Of a DNA stretch of 64,000 nt, positions 1 through 8,692 are shown piece by piece. Origin of the DNA: Streptomyces sp. P3 (GTDB lineage: Bacteria; Actinomycetota; Actinomycetes; Streptomycetales; Streptomycetaceae); NCBI GenBank assembly GCA_016893485.2, contig JAFEKX020000001.1, forward strand, positions 1,736,001-1,800,000. The letters are read 5' to 3'. Made by a program: the position numbers and the translations under genes. Within the stretch, counting starts at the first letter, position 1; each line of letters starts with the position of its first letter. The notes under the pieces were generated by a model, which saw only the letters and a list, made by a program, of their open reading frames with translations, searched no databases and was not told the DNA's origin.

Positions 1-1852
1 GTACGACGTCAAGACGGCGAGTGAGCAGGCGAAGTCGGCAGCGGCCGACCTCGGCGGCTTTCTCGACGTCATCAAGTACGTGATGTTGGGATTTGCCGGT
101 ATTGCTGTCTTGGTCGGGATCTTCCTGATCGTCAACACGTTCTCGATGCTGATCGCCCAACGCACCCGCGAACTGGGCCTGTTGCGTGCCCTCGGCGCCG
201 ACCGCAAGCAGGTGCGGCGGTCGGTGCTCACGGAGGCGCTGCTGCTCGGCCTGATCGGCTCGACTCTGGGTCTTGCGGCGGGAATCGGGCTCGCGGCCGG
301 GCTGATCAAGCTGATGACCGCGTTCGGGATGAACCTCAAGACCACGGAGATGGTGGTCGGTTGGCCAACTCCCGTGGCGGCGTACGTGGTTGGTGTCGGT
401 GTCACGTTCGTCGCCGCGTATCTCCCGGCCCGGCGCGCGGCCGGTGTCTCGCCGATGGCGGCGCTCGCGGATGCCGAAGTGGCGGGCGTGGGGAGGCCGT
501 TGAAGGTGCGGGCGATCGTGGGCTCGGTCGTCGGGGTGATCGGTGCGGCCGCGCTCGCGAGCTGCGCCGCCGCGACGAGCACGGCCTCGTCCTCGTCCCT
601 CCTGGGTCTCGGCATCGTCCTCACCCTGATCGCGACGGTGATCGCGGGCCCGCTGCTGGTCCGCCCGATGATCCGGGTGCTGGGCGGCGCGTTCCCCGCG
701 TTGTTCGGCTCGGTAGGCCGGATGAGCCAGCGCAACGCCCTGCGCAACCCGCGCCGTACGGGTGCGACGGCGGCGGCCCTGATGGTGGGGCTCGCCCTGG
801 TCGGCGGGATGTCGGTGGCGAGCGCGTCCATGTCCAAGTCCTTCGACCAGCAGATCGACAGGACTCTCGGCGCCGACTTCGTGATCCAGAACGGCAACTT
901 CCTGCCGTTCTCCAAGGAGGTCACGGACCAGGTGCGTGCGACCGAGGGCGTCGGTCTCGTCGTACGGGCCCGTTTCGCGCCCCTCGCGGTCCACCTGCCG
1001 GACGGCAAGCGGGTGGAGACGACGGCGGCCGGTTACGACACCCCGCTCGACGACGTCGCCCACATCAAGTACGCGCAGGGAAGCACGAGTTCGGCACTCG
1101 CCGCCGGACACCTCGCCATGGAGGTCGACTTCGCGAAGAAGCACGGCGTGCGGATCGGCAGCGTGCTCGCCGTCGAGTTCCCGGGCGGGCGGACCACCAA
1201 GCTGACGGTGGGCGCGCTGAGCGATCAGGGTTCCTCGGGCGGTTTCGGGACGCAGGGCGGACTGTTCTTCGGTATCGCCACGGTCGAGAAGTACGTCCCG
1301 AACGGCCAGGACTCCTCGCTGTACGTGAACGCCGCGTCCGGCACCGGCGCCGACCGGCTCCGCACGTCCCTCGAGACGACGCTGAAGCCGTATCCGCAGG
1401 TCCAGGTACGCGACCAGGCCGACTACAAGAAGCTCGTCCACGATCAGATCGCCGTGCTCCTGTACCTGGTGTACGCACTGCTCGGGCTGGCCATCGTCAT
1501 CGCGGTGCTCGGCGTGGTCAACACCCTTGCCCTGTCGGTCGTCGAGCGCACCCGCGAGATCGGCCTGCTCCGCGCGATCGGGCTCGGCCGGCGCCAACTG
1601 CGGCGCATGATCCGGCTGGAGTCGGTGGTGATCGCGGTGTTCGGGGCCGTACTCGGCCTCGGGCTGGGCCTGGTGTGGGGCGTCTGCGCGCAGCAAGTCC
1701 TGGCGCTCCAGGGCATGAAGGCGCTCGCGGTGCCGTGGACCACGATCGTCGCGGTGGTGGTCGGCTCGGCGGTGGTGGGCGTCGTGGCGGCCCTGCTGCC
1801 GGCGTTGCGGGCGTCGCGCATGAATGTCCTGGCGGCCATCGCGCACGAGTGA
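1..1852 (+). CDS. ABC transporter permease, FtsX/MacB type (5' end outside window)
   Basis: This is the C-terminal part of a large FtsX-family permease; the reading frame is open from base 2, so the true start lies upstream. The visible part begins inside a first FtsX core, with membrane segments near residues 27-50, 75-100 and 120-145 counted from the window edge and the typical 'RTRELGLLRALGA' loop. A short transmembrane pair follows, then a MacB-like periplasmic domain, and finally a second FtsX core carrying 'VVERTREIGLLRAIG' and three membrane segments. Two FtsX cores in one chain are usual for Streptomyces permeases paired with a separate ATPase, which should lie just upstream. Such proteins export lipoproteins or peptides or act as mechanotransmitters; the substrate cannot be told. 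The frame is intact. Confidence 0.9.
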   Translation, partial: YDVKTASEQAKSAAADLGGFLDVIKYVMLGFAGIAVLVGIFLIVNTFSMLIAQRTRELGLLRALGADRKQVRRSVLTEALLLGLIGSTLGLAAGIGLAAGLIKLMTAFGMNLKTTEMVVGWPTPVAAYVVGVGVTFVAAYLPARRAAGVSPMAALADAEVAGVGRPLKVRAIVGSVVGVIGAAALASCAAATSTASSSSLLGLGIVLTLIATVIAGPLLVRPMIRVLGGAFPALFGSVGRMSQRNALRNPRRTGATAAALMVGLALVGGMSVASASMSKSFDQQIDRTLGADFVIQNGNFLPFSKEVTDQVRATEGVGLVVRARFAPLAVHLPDGKRVETTAAGYDTPLDDVAHIKYAQGSTSSALAAGHLAMEVDFAKKHGVRIGSVLAVEFPGGRTTKLTVGALSDQGSSGGFGTQGGLFFGIATVEKYVPNGQDSSLYVNAASGTGADRLRTSLETTLKPYPQVQVRDQADYKKLVHDQIAVLLYLVYALLGLAIVIAVLGVVNTLALSVVERTREIGLLRAIGLGRRQLRRMIRLESVVIAVFGAVLGLGLGLVWGVCAQQVLALQGMKALAVPWTTIVAVVVGSAVVGVVAALLPALRASRMNVLAAIAHE

Positions 1853-1943
1853 CGGGGTGCGCGGCGGGGAGGCACGTCGTAGGCCGCTTCCGGGCACGAC
1901 GGGCCTCCCGGACCGTCACGTCCCGTACCCATGAGGAGAGTTC

Positions 1944-2856
1944 ATGCCGCGCCCCTTCCGCTTCGGAGTCAACCTGCTCACCCCCGCACCGGCCGATGAG
2001 TGGCGGGCGAAGTGCCGACGGGCCGAGGAACTCGGCTACGACGTCCTCCTGGTCCCCGATCATCTGGGCATGGTCGCGCCGTTCCCCGCACTGGTCGCCG
2101 CGGCGGAGGCGACCGAGCGGCCACGGGTGGGCACGTTCGTGCTCAACGCGGGCTTCTGGAACCCGACTTTGCTCGCCCGAGAGGTGACGACCACCGACGA
2201 TCTGACGGGCGGCCGTCTCGAACTCGGGCTGGGCACCGGGTACATCCAGGCGGAGCACGACACGGCAGGGCTGCCCTTCGGCACGCCGGGACAGCGCGTC
2301 GACCATCTGCGCCGCACGGTCGAGGAGTTGGGACGCGTCCTGGGCGCCGAGAACCGCCGCGTCCCCCCTCCTCCTCGGCGGCAACGGAGACCGCATGCTG
2401 CGCCTGACCGCCGAGCACGCGGACATCGCGGCGTTCACGGGCGCGAGCCTGGAGCCCGGGAGCACGACGGGCAAGCTGACGCCGGTCGACACCGCCGGGT
2501 TCGGCCAACGGGTCGCCCGGTACCGGGAGTTCGCGGCCGGACGTGCGGAACCCGCCGAACTCAATCTGCTGCTCCAGCTGGTGGCGGTGACCGACGACCC
2601 GGCGAGCGCGCTCGGGCCGCTGCTGGAGCGCCGGCCGGACCTGACCGTGGAGCAGGTCCTCGACCTGCCCGTCATGCTGGTCGGCACCCTGGACCAGGTC
2701 ACCGCGAAGCTGCGCGCGCTGCGCGACCGGTACGGGTTCTCGTATCTCAGCGTGCTGGAGCCGCACATGGAGGCGTTCGCGCCGGTCATGGCGGAGCTGC
2801 GCCGAAACCCGCTCGCCCCGCACGGCCGCCCTCTGCTTGGCTCGTCCCATGAGTGA
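1944..2856 (+). CDS. LLM-class F420/FMN-dependent oxidoreductase (frameshifted)
   Basis: A luciferase-like monooxygenase-family TIM-barrel enzyme that would use F420 or FMN. The N-terminal half starts at the ATG at 1944 with 'RFGVNLLTPAP', and has the family segments 'AEELGYDVLLVPDH' and 'GRLELGLGTGY'. The C-terminal half, from 'LLLGGNGDRMLRL' to the stop, lies in another frame. The break is at the C run 2363-2368, and two missing C or one extra C restores a normal 'PPLLLGG' strand. A ribosome-binding site (GAGGAGAG) sits about 6 nt before the ATG. At about 303 residues the length is normal for the family. The stop overlaps the start of the following acetyltransferase, so the two are probably co-transcribed. 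The substrate is unknown. Confidence 0.85.
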
Positions 2857-3274
2857 TCTCCACATCCGCGGTGCGGCCCTCTCCGACGTCGACGCCGTGC
2901 TGGCGTTCTGGGCCGAGGCCGCCGAGGGCACGAGCATCAGCGACGACCGCGACGGGGTGGCCCGGCTCATCACCAGGGACCCGGACGCGCTGCTCCTCGC
3001 GGAGCGGGACGGGCGGCTCGCCGGGTCGGTGATCGCCGGTTTCGACGGCTGGCGCTGCCACCTGTACCGGCTGGCCGTGCACCCGGAGCAGCGGCGGCAG
3101 GGCATCGGCTCGGCGCTGCTCACGGCCGCGGAGGAACGCTTCGTGGGGCTGGGCGGGCGGCGCGGGGACGCGATGGTGCTGGAGCGCAACGAGACCGGTC
3201 AGCATGCGTGGCGCGCGGCGGGGTACGCACCCGAGGAGGAGTGGCGGCGCTGGGTGAAGCACCTCACCATCTGA
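2849..3274 (+). CDS. GNAT family N-acetyltransferase
   Basis: A single-domain GNAT of about 141 residues. The acetyl-CoA-binding motif A is clear: 'LYRLAVHPEQRRQGIGSALL' holds the beta4 strand and the R-x-x-G-x-G/A loop. I chose the ATG at 2849, which overlaps the stop of the upstream LLM enzyme, over an in-frame TTG at 2837, because the family consensus starts at 'MSDLHIRGA'. Translational coupling with the upstream gene is likely because no separate ribosome-binding site is visible. The frame is intact. The substrate (protein, antibiotic or small amine) cannot be inferred. Confidence 0.88.
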   Translation: MSDLHIRGAALSDVDAVLAFWAEAAEGTSISDDRDGVARLITRDPDALLLAERDGRLAGSVIAGFDGWRCHLYRLAVHPEQRRQGIGSALLTAAEERFVGLGGRRGDAMVLERNETGQHAWRAAGYAPEEEWRRWVKHLTI

Positions 3275-3430
3275 ACGCTTTGCCCATCCTTTACTATTGG
3301 CGGACCACTCCGAACTTCTGATTCTTTTCGAAAGGTGTGAGCGTCCGCCCATGGGCGAGCCTCCCAGTCCCGGCGCGCGACATCGCGCGAACCTCCCTGC
3401 CCTGTCCGATCATGGGACGGAGGTGACCCG
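3275..3430. promoter_or_regulatory. Leader region ahead of the CNNM pair with a strong hairpin
   Basis: This gap has an AT-rich start ('TTGCCC' then 'TACTAT') that could be a promoter. A small palindrome, GCCCATGGGC, lies at about 3347-3356, and a perfect 6-bp hairpin CGCGCG-ACAT-CGCGCG at about 3376-3391. The ribosome-binding site GGAGGTGA follows just before the ATG at 3431. I could not match it to a known magnesium or manganese riboswitch consensus by eye. A structured leader would be plausible because the downstream genes encode CorC/CNNM-type ion-transport proteins. Confidence 0.35.
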
Positions 3431-4865
3431 ATGACCGAAGTGCTTCTGCTGCTGGTGGCGATCCTGCTGTCGCTCGCCTGTGGTGCCTTCGTCGCGGCCG
3501 AGTTCTCGCTGACCACCGTCGAGCGCAGCGAGCTGGAGCGCGCGGTCGAGCGCGGCGAGCGGGTGCCTCCGGCGCCCTCAAGGCCGTACGGAATCTGACG
3601 TTCCAGCTGTCCGGGGCGCAGCTCGGCATCACCGTCACCAATCTGGTCGTCGGCATGCTCTCCGAGCCGTCGATCGCCGCGCTGATCGCGGGCCCGCTCG
3701 AATCGCTGGGCATCTCGCACTCCGCGTCGAGGTCCGTCGCGCTGGTGCTGGGCACCGCGCTGTCGACGGTGTTCCTGATGGTCGTAGGCGAGCTGGTGCC
3801 GAAGAACTGGGCGATCTCGTCGCCGCTGAGCGTGGCGAAGCGGGTGGGGAACGCGCAGCGGTGGTTCAGCGCCGCGTTCCGCCCGTTCATCAGCCATCTG
3901 AACAACACGGCCAACCATGTGGTGCGCACCTTCGGGCTGGAGCCCGCCGAGGAGCTGGCCTCCGCGCGCGGGCCGCAGGAGCTGGCCGCGCTGGCCCGGC
4001 ACTCCGCCAAGGAAGGCGCGCTGGAGCCGGACACGGCCGAGCTGTTCGTCCGGACCCTCAACCTCGCCGACCTCACCGCGGAGAACGTGATGACCCCGCG
4101 CGTCCAGGTCGTCGCCCTCGACGCCCAGGCGACCTGCGAGGACGTGGCCAACGCGACCCGGGCGACCGGGCTGTCCCGCTTCCCGGTCTTCCGCGACAGC
4201 CTCGACGAGGTCGTCGGCACCGTGCACATCAAGGATGTCCTGGCCGTACCGGCCGACCGGCGGGCCCGCGTCCCCCTCTCCGAGGTGATGCGCGAGCCTC
4301 TCCTCGTCCCCGAGTCCCTGACCGTGGACCGCCTCCTGGACCGGCTGTCCGGCAAGCGCACGATGGCCGTCGTCATCGACGAGTACGGCGGTACGGCCGG
4401 GGTCGCGACCCTGGAGGACATCGTCGAGGAGGTCGTCGGCGAGGTACGGGACGAACACGACCCGCACGAGACGCCCGACCTGGCCCCGGCCGGGACGGAC
4501 GACGAGGGCCGCGCGCTGTACTCCGCGGACGGCGCCGCCCGGATGGACCAGCTGGCGCGCGTGGGTCTGCGGGCTCCGGAGGGACCGTACGAGACGCTGG
4601 CCGGGCTGGTCGCCAATGAACTGGGGCGGATTCCGGAGGTCGGGGACGGGGTCGAGGTCGCCGGGTGGCGGATCGACGTGGTGGACGCGTCGGGGCGGCG
4701 GGCGGCGAGGCTGCTGCTGCACGTGCCGCTGGGGACGCCGGCTCCGGCACTGATTCGGGCACTGATTCCGGCTCCGGCTCCGGCTCTAGTTCGGGCTCCG
4801 GCTCCGGCTCCGGTTCTGGTTCTGGTTCCGATTCCGGTTCCGACTCCGCGAAGGGGGAGCTGTGA
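3431..4865 (+). CDS. CNNM/HlyC-CorC family membrane protein, first copy (two frameshifts)
   Basis: A hemolysin-C/CorC-like protein. It has an N-terminal DUF21 (CNNM) transmembrane domain beginning 'LLLLVAILLSLACGAFVAAEF', a CBS pair ('VMTPRVQVVALD...', 'SRFPVFRDSLDEVVGTVHIKDVL') and a C-terminal CorC_HlyC domain. Family members are linked to magnesium or cobalt efflux. The frame breaks at about 3561 (GGG, one G short) and 4731-4734 (GGGG, one G short). Restoring them continues 'NLTFQLSGAQLGITVTNLVV' and then a Ser/Gly-rich tail of about 40 residues. The tail ends exactly at a TGA that overlaps the GTG start of the next gene, which supports this reading. Start and ribosome-binding site (GGAGGTGA) are clear. 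Confidence 0.85.
4738..4857 (+). repeat. GGCTCC/GGTTCC hexanucleotide repeat encoding a Ser-Gly tail
   Basis: Imperfect 6-bp repeats (GGCTCC, GGTTCT, GGTTCC and CGGGCA variants) encode alternating Ser-Gly with some Asp at the cytoplasmic C-terminus of the first CNNM protein. In the uncorrected frame the same DNA reads as a Pro-Ala-Val tail. Such microsatellites change copy number easily. Confidence 0.7.
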
Positions 4866-5877
4866 CCGCCGTACAACTGCTGATCGGGTTGGCGACGCTG
4901 GTCGTCAACGCCTTCTTCGTGGCCGCCGAGTTCGCGTTGATCTCGGTGCGCCGCAGCCAGATCGAGCCACACGCCGAGCAGGGCGACCGGCGGGCCAAGA
5001 GCGTGCTGTGGGGGTTGCAGCATGTGTCGGCACTGATGGCCGCGGCCCAACTCGGCATCACGCTCTGCACGTTGGTGCTCGGCATCGTCGCGGAACCCGC
5101 GATCGCCCATCTGCTGGAACCGGTGTTCCACGCGGTCGGCGTGCCGGAGAGCGCGGGCCACGCGGTGTCCTTCGTGATCGCGCTGGCCGTGGCGACCTAT
5201 CTGCACATGCTGCTCGGCGAGATGGTGCCGAAGAACATCGCCCTGGCCGAGCCGGCCGGTCCGCAGCGCTGCTCCTCGGACCGCCGCTGGTGACGTTGTC
5301 CCGGGCGCTGCGCCCGGTGATCTTCACGATCAACGCGTTCGCCAACACCCTGCTCAAGCTGCTCCGGGTCGAGGTCAAGGACGAGGTCACCGCCTCCTTC
5401 TCCGACGCCGAACTCGCCCGCATCGTCCGGGACTCCGGCGAGGCGGGCCTCATCGACGAACGGGCCCTGGAGCGCCTGAACGACGCCCTGGAACTGGGCA
5501 GACGCCCCGTCCGGGACGTCGTCCTCCCCTTGGAACGCGTCGACTACGTGGTGGCAGGCATCACCCCGGCGGAGTTGGAAGTCCTGTCGGCCGAGTCAGG
5601 CTTCTCCCGCTTCCCCGTGGTGGACGCCGAACGCCGCATCATCGGCTACCTCCACGTCAAGGACGCGCTCGACGCGTCCCCACGCGACGAGCCCTTCAAG
5701 GTCGAGGACATGCGCTCCATCGCCAACGTGACGGAGACGACACCGATGGACGACGTCCTCACCGCGATGCGGAGCAGCCGGACGCATCTGGCGGCGGTGC
5801 TGGATGAGGAGGGGCGGTTGACGGGGTTGGTGACCATGGAGGACGTGCTGCGGGAGTTGTTCGGGCAGCGGGCGTAA
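4862..5877 (+). CDS. CNNM/HlyC-CorC family membrane protein, second copy (one frameshift)
   Basis: A paralogue of the preceding gene, starting with GTG inside its stop codon (GTGA overlap), so the pair is translationally coupled. The N-terminal DUF21 domain has four hydrophobic segments ('LLIGLATLVVNAFFVAAEFA', 'GITLCTLVLGIVAEPAIAHL', 'AVSFVIALAVATYLHMLLGE', 'LSRALRPVIFTINAFANTLL'). Two CBS motifs follow ('SRFPVVDAERRIIGYLHVKD' and 'AVLDEEGRLTGLVTMEDVL'). It ends shortly after the CBS pair without a CorC_HlyC domain, so it is the shorter partner. The frame breaks at about 5255, in GCCGGCCGG, by one base. Tandem long/short CNNM pairs are common in actinobacteria and may form a heterodimer. Confidence 0.87.
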
Positions 5878-6239
5878 GTGGGGGTGGGTGTTGATGGGGG
5901 CAGGCGGGCGTAGGCCGGGGCCTGTGCCACCGCAGGCCGGGGCAGGTGATGGCCTTGGCTGCGCAGCCAGGCTGGCGCAAGCCGAGGCAGACATCGCCCG
6001 GTGCCGGAGCGGTCGTAACCCGGAGCGGTCGTAAGCCGGAGCGGTCGTAGGCCCGACGCGTGCAGGCCAGGCGCGTGCAGGCCAGGCGCGGCAGGGGCAG
6101 ACGCGGGCTGGCGTAAGCCATGTCGCTTCCAGGCGCGGCCCGCGCCGCCCGGGCCGACGCAGTCACCACCAGAGACCGATGACCCCGGCCGAGGCCCACC
6201 GACCGGCGGGTATGGACGCGGGATATCATCTTCGTCGCC
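5878..6239. repeat. Gene-free region with short tandem repeats
   Basis: No supported gene here. The stretch holds three copies of CCGGAGCGGTCGTAA/G at 6004-6018, 6020-6034 and 6036-6050 (period 16), then two copies of GCGTGCAGGCCAG at 6058-6070 and 6073-6085 (period 15). A longer series of GCAGGCC/GCCAGGC words surrounds them. The promoter of the SGNH hydrolase should lie in the last 60 bases (GGATATCAT at about 6221). Confidence 0.6.
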
Positions 6240-7020
6240 ATGCAGACGAATCCCACGTAACCAGCCTGGTCGCGATCGGCGACTCCTTCACCGAGGGCAT
6301 GTCGGACCTGCTCCCGGACGGTACCTATCGGGGCTGGGCCGACCTCCTCGCCGGCCGGATGGCCGCGCGGACGCCCGGCTTCCGGTACGCCAACCTCGCC
6401 GTGCGCGGCAAGCTGATCGCCCAGATCGTCGAGGAGCAGGTCGGCCCGGCCGTCGCCATGCAGCCCGACGTGATCACGCTGGTGGGCGGCCTGAACGACA
6501 CCCTGCGCCCCAAGTGCGACATGGGACGGGTGCGCGCCCTGCTGGAGGAAGCCGTCGAACGGCTCACTCCCGCCTGCAAGCAACTGGTGCTGATGCGCAG
6601 CCCCGGCCGCGAGGGCCCGGTCCAGCAGCGCTTCCGGCCGCGCATGGAGGAACTCTTCGCCTGCGTCGACGACCTCGCCGACCGGCACGGCGCCTTGGTC
6701 GTCGACCTGTACGGCGCGCCCTCGCTCGCCGACCAGCGCGCCTGGGACGTCGACCGGCTCCACCTCACGGCCGAGGGCCACCGCCGCGTCGCCGAGGCGG
6801 TGTGGCAGACCCTCGGCTACGAGGCCGAGGACCCGGAGTGGCGTACGCCGATGCCGCCGACCCCGCCCCTGAACTGGACCGCCCGCCGCGTGGCCGACGC
6901 CCGCTTCACCCGCCAGTACCTCCTCCCCTGGATCGGCCGCCGCCTCACCGGCCGCTCCTCAGGAGACGGCCTCTCCCCAAACACCCGGACCTGCTCCCGT
7001 ACCAGGGCCCCAGGGCGTAA
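6240..7020 (+). CDS. SGNH/GDSL-family hydrolase (two frameshifts)
   Basis: A single-domain SGNH esterase/lipase-like enzyme of about 260 residues. Block I carries the nucleophile Ser in 'VAIGDSFTEGMSD', block III the oxyanion Asn in 'GGLNDT', and block V the catalytic pair in 'DVDRLHLTAEGHRRVAEAV'. I place the start at ATG 6240 ('MQTNPT...'), which joins the main frame if one G is restored at about 6254. The alternative is an upstream start in the main frame at about 6179. The C-terminal end is also shifted: one C missing at 6975-6978 restores 'PKHPDLLPYQGPRA' and the TAA at 7018-7020. No signal peptide is visible, so it is probably cytoplasmic. The substrate is unknown. Confidence 0.85.
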
Positions 7021-7026
7021 CTCCCC

Positions 7027-7380
7027 ATGACCACGCGGGTGATCAACATCAGGGCCGGATTCACGAGTACGGCCCCCGCCTGGAACTCGCCCCACCGGAC
7101 CTCGTCTACGTCGGCCGCCACTGGACCCTCGGCGGCTGGCGCCTCCCCGCCACCCGCTGTACAACCCCTTCGCCTACGACACCCCCACCCGCCGCCGCGA
7201 CGGCACGCGCGCGGAGGTGATGGCGAAGTACCGGGCGTATCTGCTGGAGCGGCCCGAACTGCTGCGCCTGGTACCGGAGTTGCGGGGCGCGTGCTGGCGT
7301 GTTGGTGTGCGCCGTTGGCCTGTCATGCGGGGGTGTTGGCCGAGCTTGCCGATGGTGATGGTGGGGAGTGCGGGGCTTGA
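7027..7380 (+). CDS. DUF4326 domain protein (three frameshifts)
   Basis: Recognised after joining three frames. The N-terminus 'TTRVINIR' leads to 'DLVYVGRHW', then 'LYNPFAYD' and 'AEVMAKYRAYLLERPELL', and ends with the hallmark 'CWCAPLACHAGVLAELAD'. DUF4326 proteins (about 110-150 residues, found in phages and bacteria) have an uncharacterised Cys/His-rich fold of unknown function. One-base losses are needed at about 7052-7054 (GGG), 7152-7154 (CCC) and 7284-7287 (GGGG). The gene starts 6 nt after the SGNH hydrolase stop and is probably co-transcribed with it. In the uncorrected sequence no continuous protein of this family exists, so an automatic annotation would miss it. Confidence 0.75.
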   Translation: MTTRVINIRAGFTSTAPAWNSPHRTSSTSAATGPSAAGASPPPAVQPLRLRHPHPPPRRHARGGDGEVPGVSAGAARTAAPGTGVAGRVLACWCAPLACHAGVLAELADGDGGECGA

Positions 7381-7512
7381 TGTGCGCCCCCTGGCCGGAG
7401 AGCGCGACCGTGGCATGAGCCATGAGCCATAAGCCATGAGGCATGGGCCGTGACGTGGGCCCCGCCCGGGATCACCGAGGAACGGGGCCCCGCACACCCG
7501 ACCCGCTGCGCG

Positions 7513-8076
7513 TCATTCGCCTTGGACGGAGACGTCCGTGATCTCCGCGGACACCTCGGTGCCCGAGGAAGCGGTACTGATCACGGACGACCTGTAGTTC
7601 AGGCTCGTCCGATCCGACAGTTCGGCCGTCTCGATGACCGGGCCGGACTCGTCGCCGTGGATCTCGTAGGTGATCTCGTACACGGCGTCCGGATCGACCT
7701 CCGCGGTGTCACCCAGAAACGTCAGGTCCGGTTCGACCGTCACGTTGCAGCCCGCCGACCCGAAGCACTGCCGTGAGGTGGTCTTCAGCCCGATCGTGAA
7801 ACTGTCGGCGTCGACGTCGCTGTACGTCGGCTCCGAGTCCGGCTGATCTGCCGGGACGTTGTCGTCGTGCGCGGTCGGCTCGGCGGTGGCGGCGGGTTTG
7901 CCGTCGTCCGTCCTGGACTGCACGACCACGGTTCCGGTGACCACGATCGCGGCGATGACGGCGACGGCCGAGCCGATGACGACGAGGTTGGTGCGCGGCT
8001 TTCTCACCGGTGGCGGCGGATTGTTGGGCGGCATGGACGGAATCGGTGGGATCGGCGGCACGCTGCTCTCGGTCAT
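7513..8076 (-). CDS. Single-pass membrane protein, unknown function
   Basis: An intact 187-residue protein. Residues 1-28 are Pro/Asn-rich ('PPIPPIPSMPPNNPPPP'), residues 30-52 form one transmembrane helix ('LVVIGSAVAVIAAIVVTGTVVV'), followed by a low-complexity acidic Asp/Thr linker. The last 90 residues form a probable beta-rich extracellular domain with two Cys ('CFGSAGCNV'). The layout (cytoplasmic Pro-rich tail, one helix, outside domain) is common among Streptomyces membrane-anchored proteins of unknown role. It lies downstream of another small Pro-rich protein on the same strand, with a 64-nt gap, so they may form an operon. Confidence 0.8.
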   Translation of the reverse strand: MTESSVPPIPPIPSMPPNNPPPPVRKPRTNLVVIGSAVAVIAAIVVTGTVVVQSRTDDGKPAATAEPTAHDDNVPADQPDSEPTYSDVDADSFTIGLKTTSRQCFGSAGCNVTVEPDLTFLGDTAEVDPDAVYEITYEIHGDESGPVIETAELSDRTSLNYRSSVISTASSGTEVSAEITDVSVQGE

Positions 8077-8140
8077 GGTCCCCTGACGTGGTCGTTCCGT
8101 TGCTGTTCGGGCGCGAACGCCCCGGCACCTGCGGAACCGG

Positions 8141-8386
8141 CTACGACCAGCCCCCGGTGAAGTTGCTGCTCAGCTGTGCGTTGCAGATGTTGTAGCCGCC
8201 GGACGCGTGGCCCTTCTTCGTCTTCCCGTCCACGGTGAACGCGCCCTTGCGCGTGCCCGAGTCGGAGCCGTACCCGTGGTCGGAGTGCTTCTTCGGGGGT
8301 TCCGGCTGGAACGGGGGCTGTCCGTACGGCGGTTGCCCATTGCCCCAGCCGGGCTGTTGTGGCGGGTAGGGCGGTTGGTTGCTCAT
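8141..8386 (-). CDS. Small Pro/Gln-rich protein, unknown function
   Basis: An 81-residue protein that begins 'MSNQPPYPPQQPGWGNGQPP', continues with charged Lys/His/Gly sequence and ends '...NICNAQLSSNFTGGW'. The Pro-Tyr-Gln-Gly N-terminus resembles the disordered cytoplasmic tail of actinobacterial membrane proteins, but no membrane helix follows. It could therefore be cut short by an undetected frameshift, or be a genuine small protein. ATG with upstream AGGGGGACAC gives an acceptable ribosome-binding site. No domain recognised. Confidence 0.6.
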   Translation of the reverse strand: MSNQPPYPPQQPGWGNGQPPYGQPPFQPEPPKKHSDHGYGSDSGTRKGAFTVDGKTKKGHASGGYNICNAQLSSNFTGGWS

Positions 8387-8692
8387 GTGTCCCCCTGTGG
8401 TCTCGCGGGCAAATGCGAGATGTGGGACTTGTAAACACAGCGTGTGGTTGCCGGCTACTGGGGGTATTCACCCCATCGTGTTATAGGCGGATGTTTGGGT
8501 CGTCATCGCCGTCCAGCCGTCGAAAGGGATGGGAGGCCGAGCCCGGCGGAGTCCGACCGCTGCTACGGCCGGCGCCCCGCGCGCATCTCGCGGTCCCGTC
8601 GCGGCTTCCCGTCCGCAGAGTCCTTGACCTGGGGTCTCATGCCTGAACGGACGGTCCGGACCTCGCGAGGACGCCGGGTAAACTCCGTACAC
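8387..8692. promoter_or_regulatory. Divergent promoter region between the small Pro-rich gene and purB
   Basis: No gene seen. Includes a small hairpin GGGGTATTCACCCC (about 8461-8474). TAAACT at about 8679-8684 is placed about 9 nt before the purB GTG, which fits a -10 element of a leaderless or nearly leaderless purB transcript. The leftward promoter must lie in the more AT-rich stretch around 8420-8490. Confidence 0.4.

Noticed and set aside
361..2187. Long open frame overlapping the FtsX gene in another frame
   Set aside because: Arg/Pro/Gly-rich translation typical of an out-of-frame reading of high-GC coding DNA; no family features.
3275..3430. Known magnesium (M-box) or manganese (yybP-ykoY) riboswitch before the CNNM pair
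   Set aside because: I could not find the conserved sequence elements of either; only a hairpin is visible.
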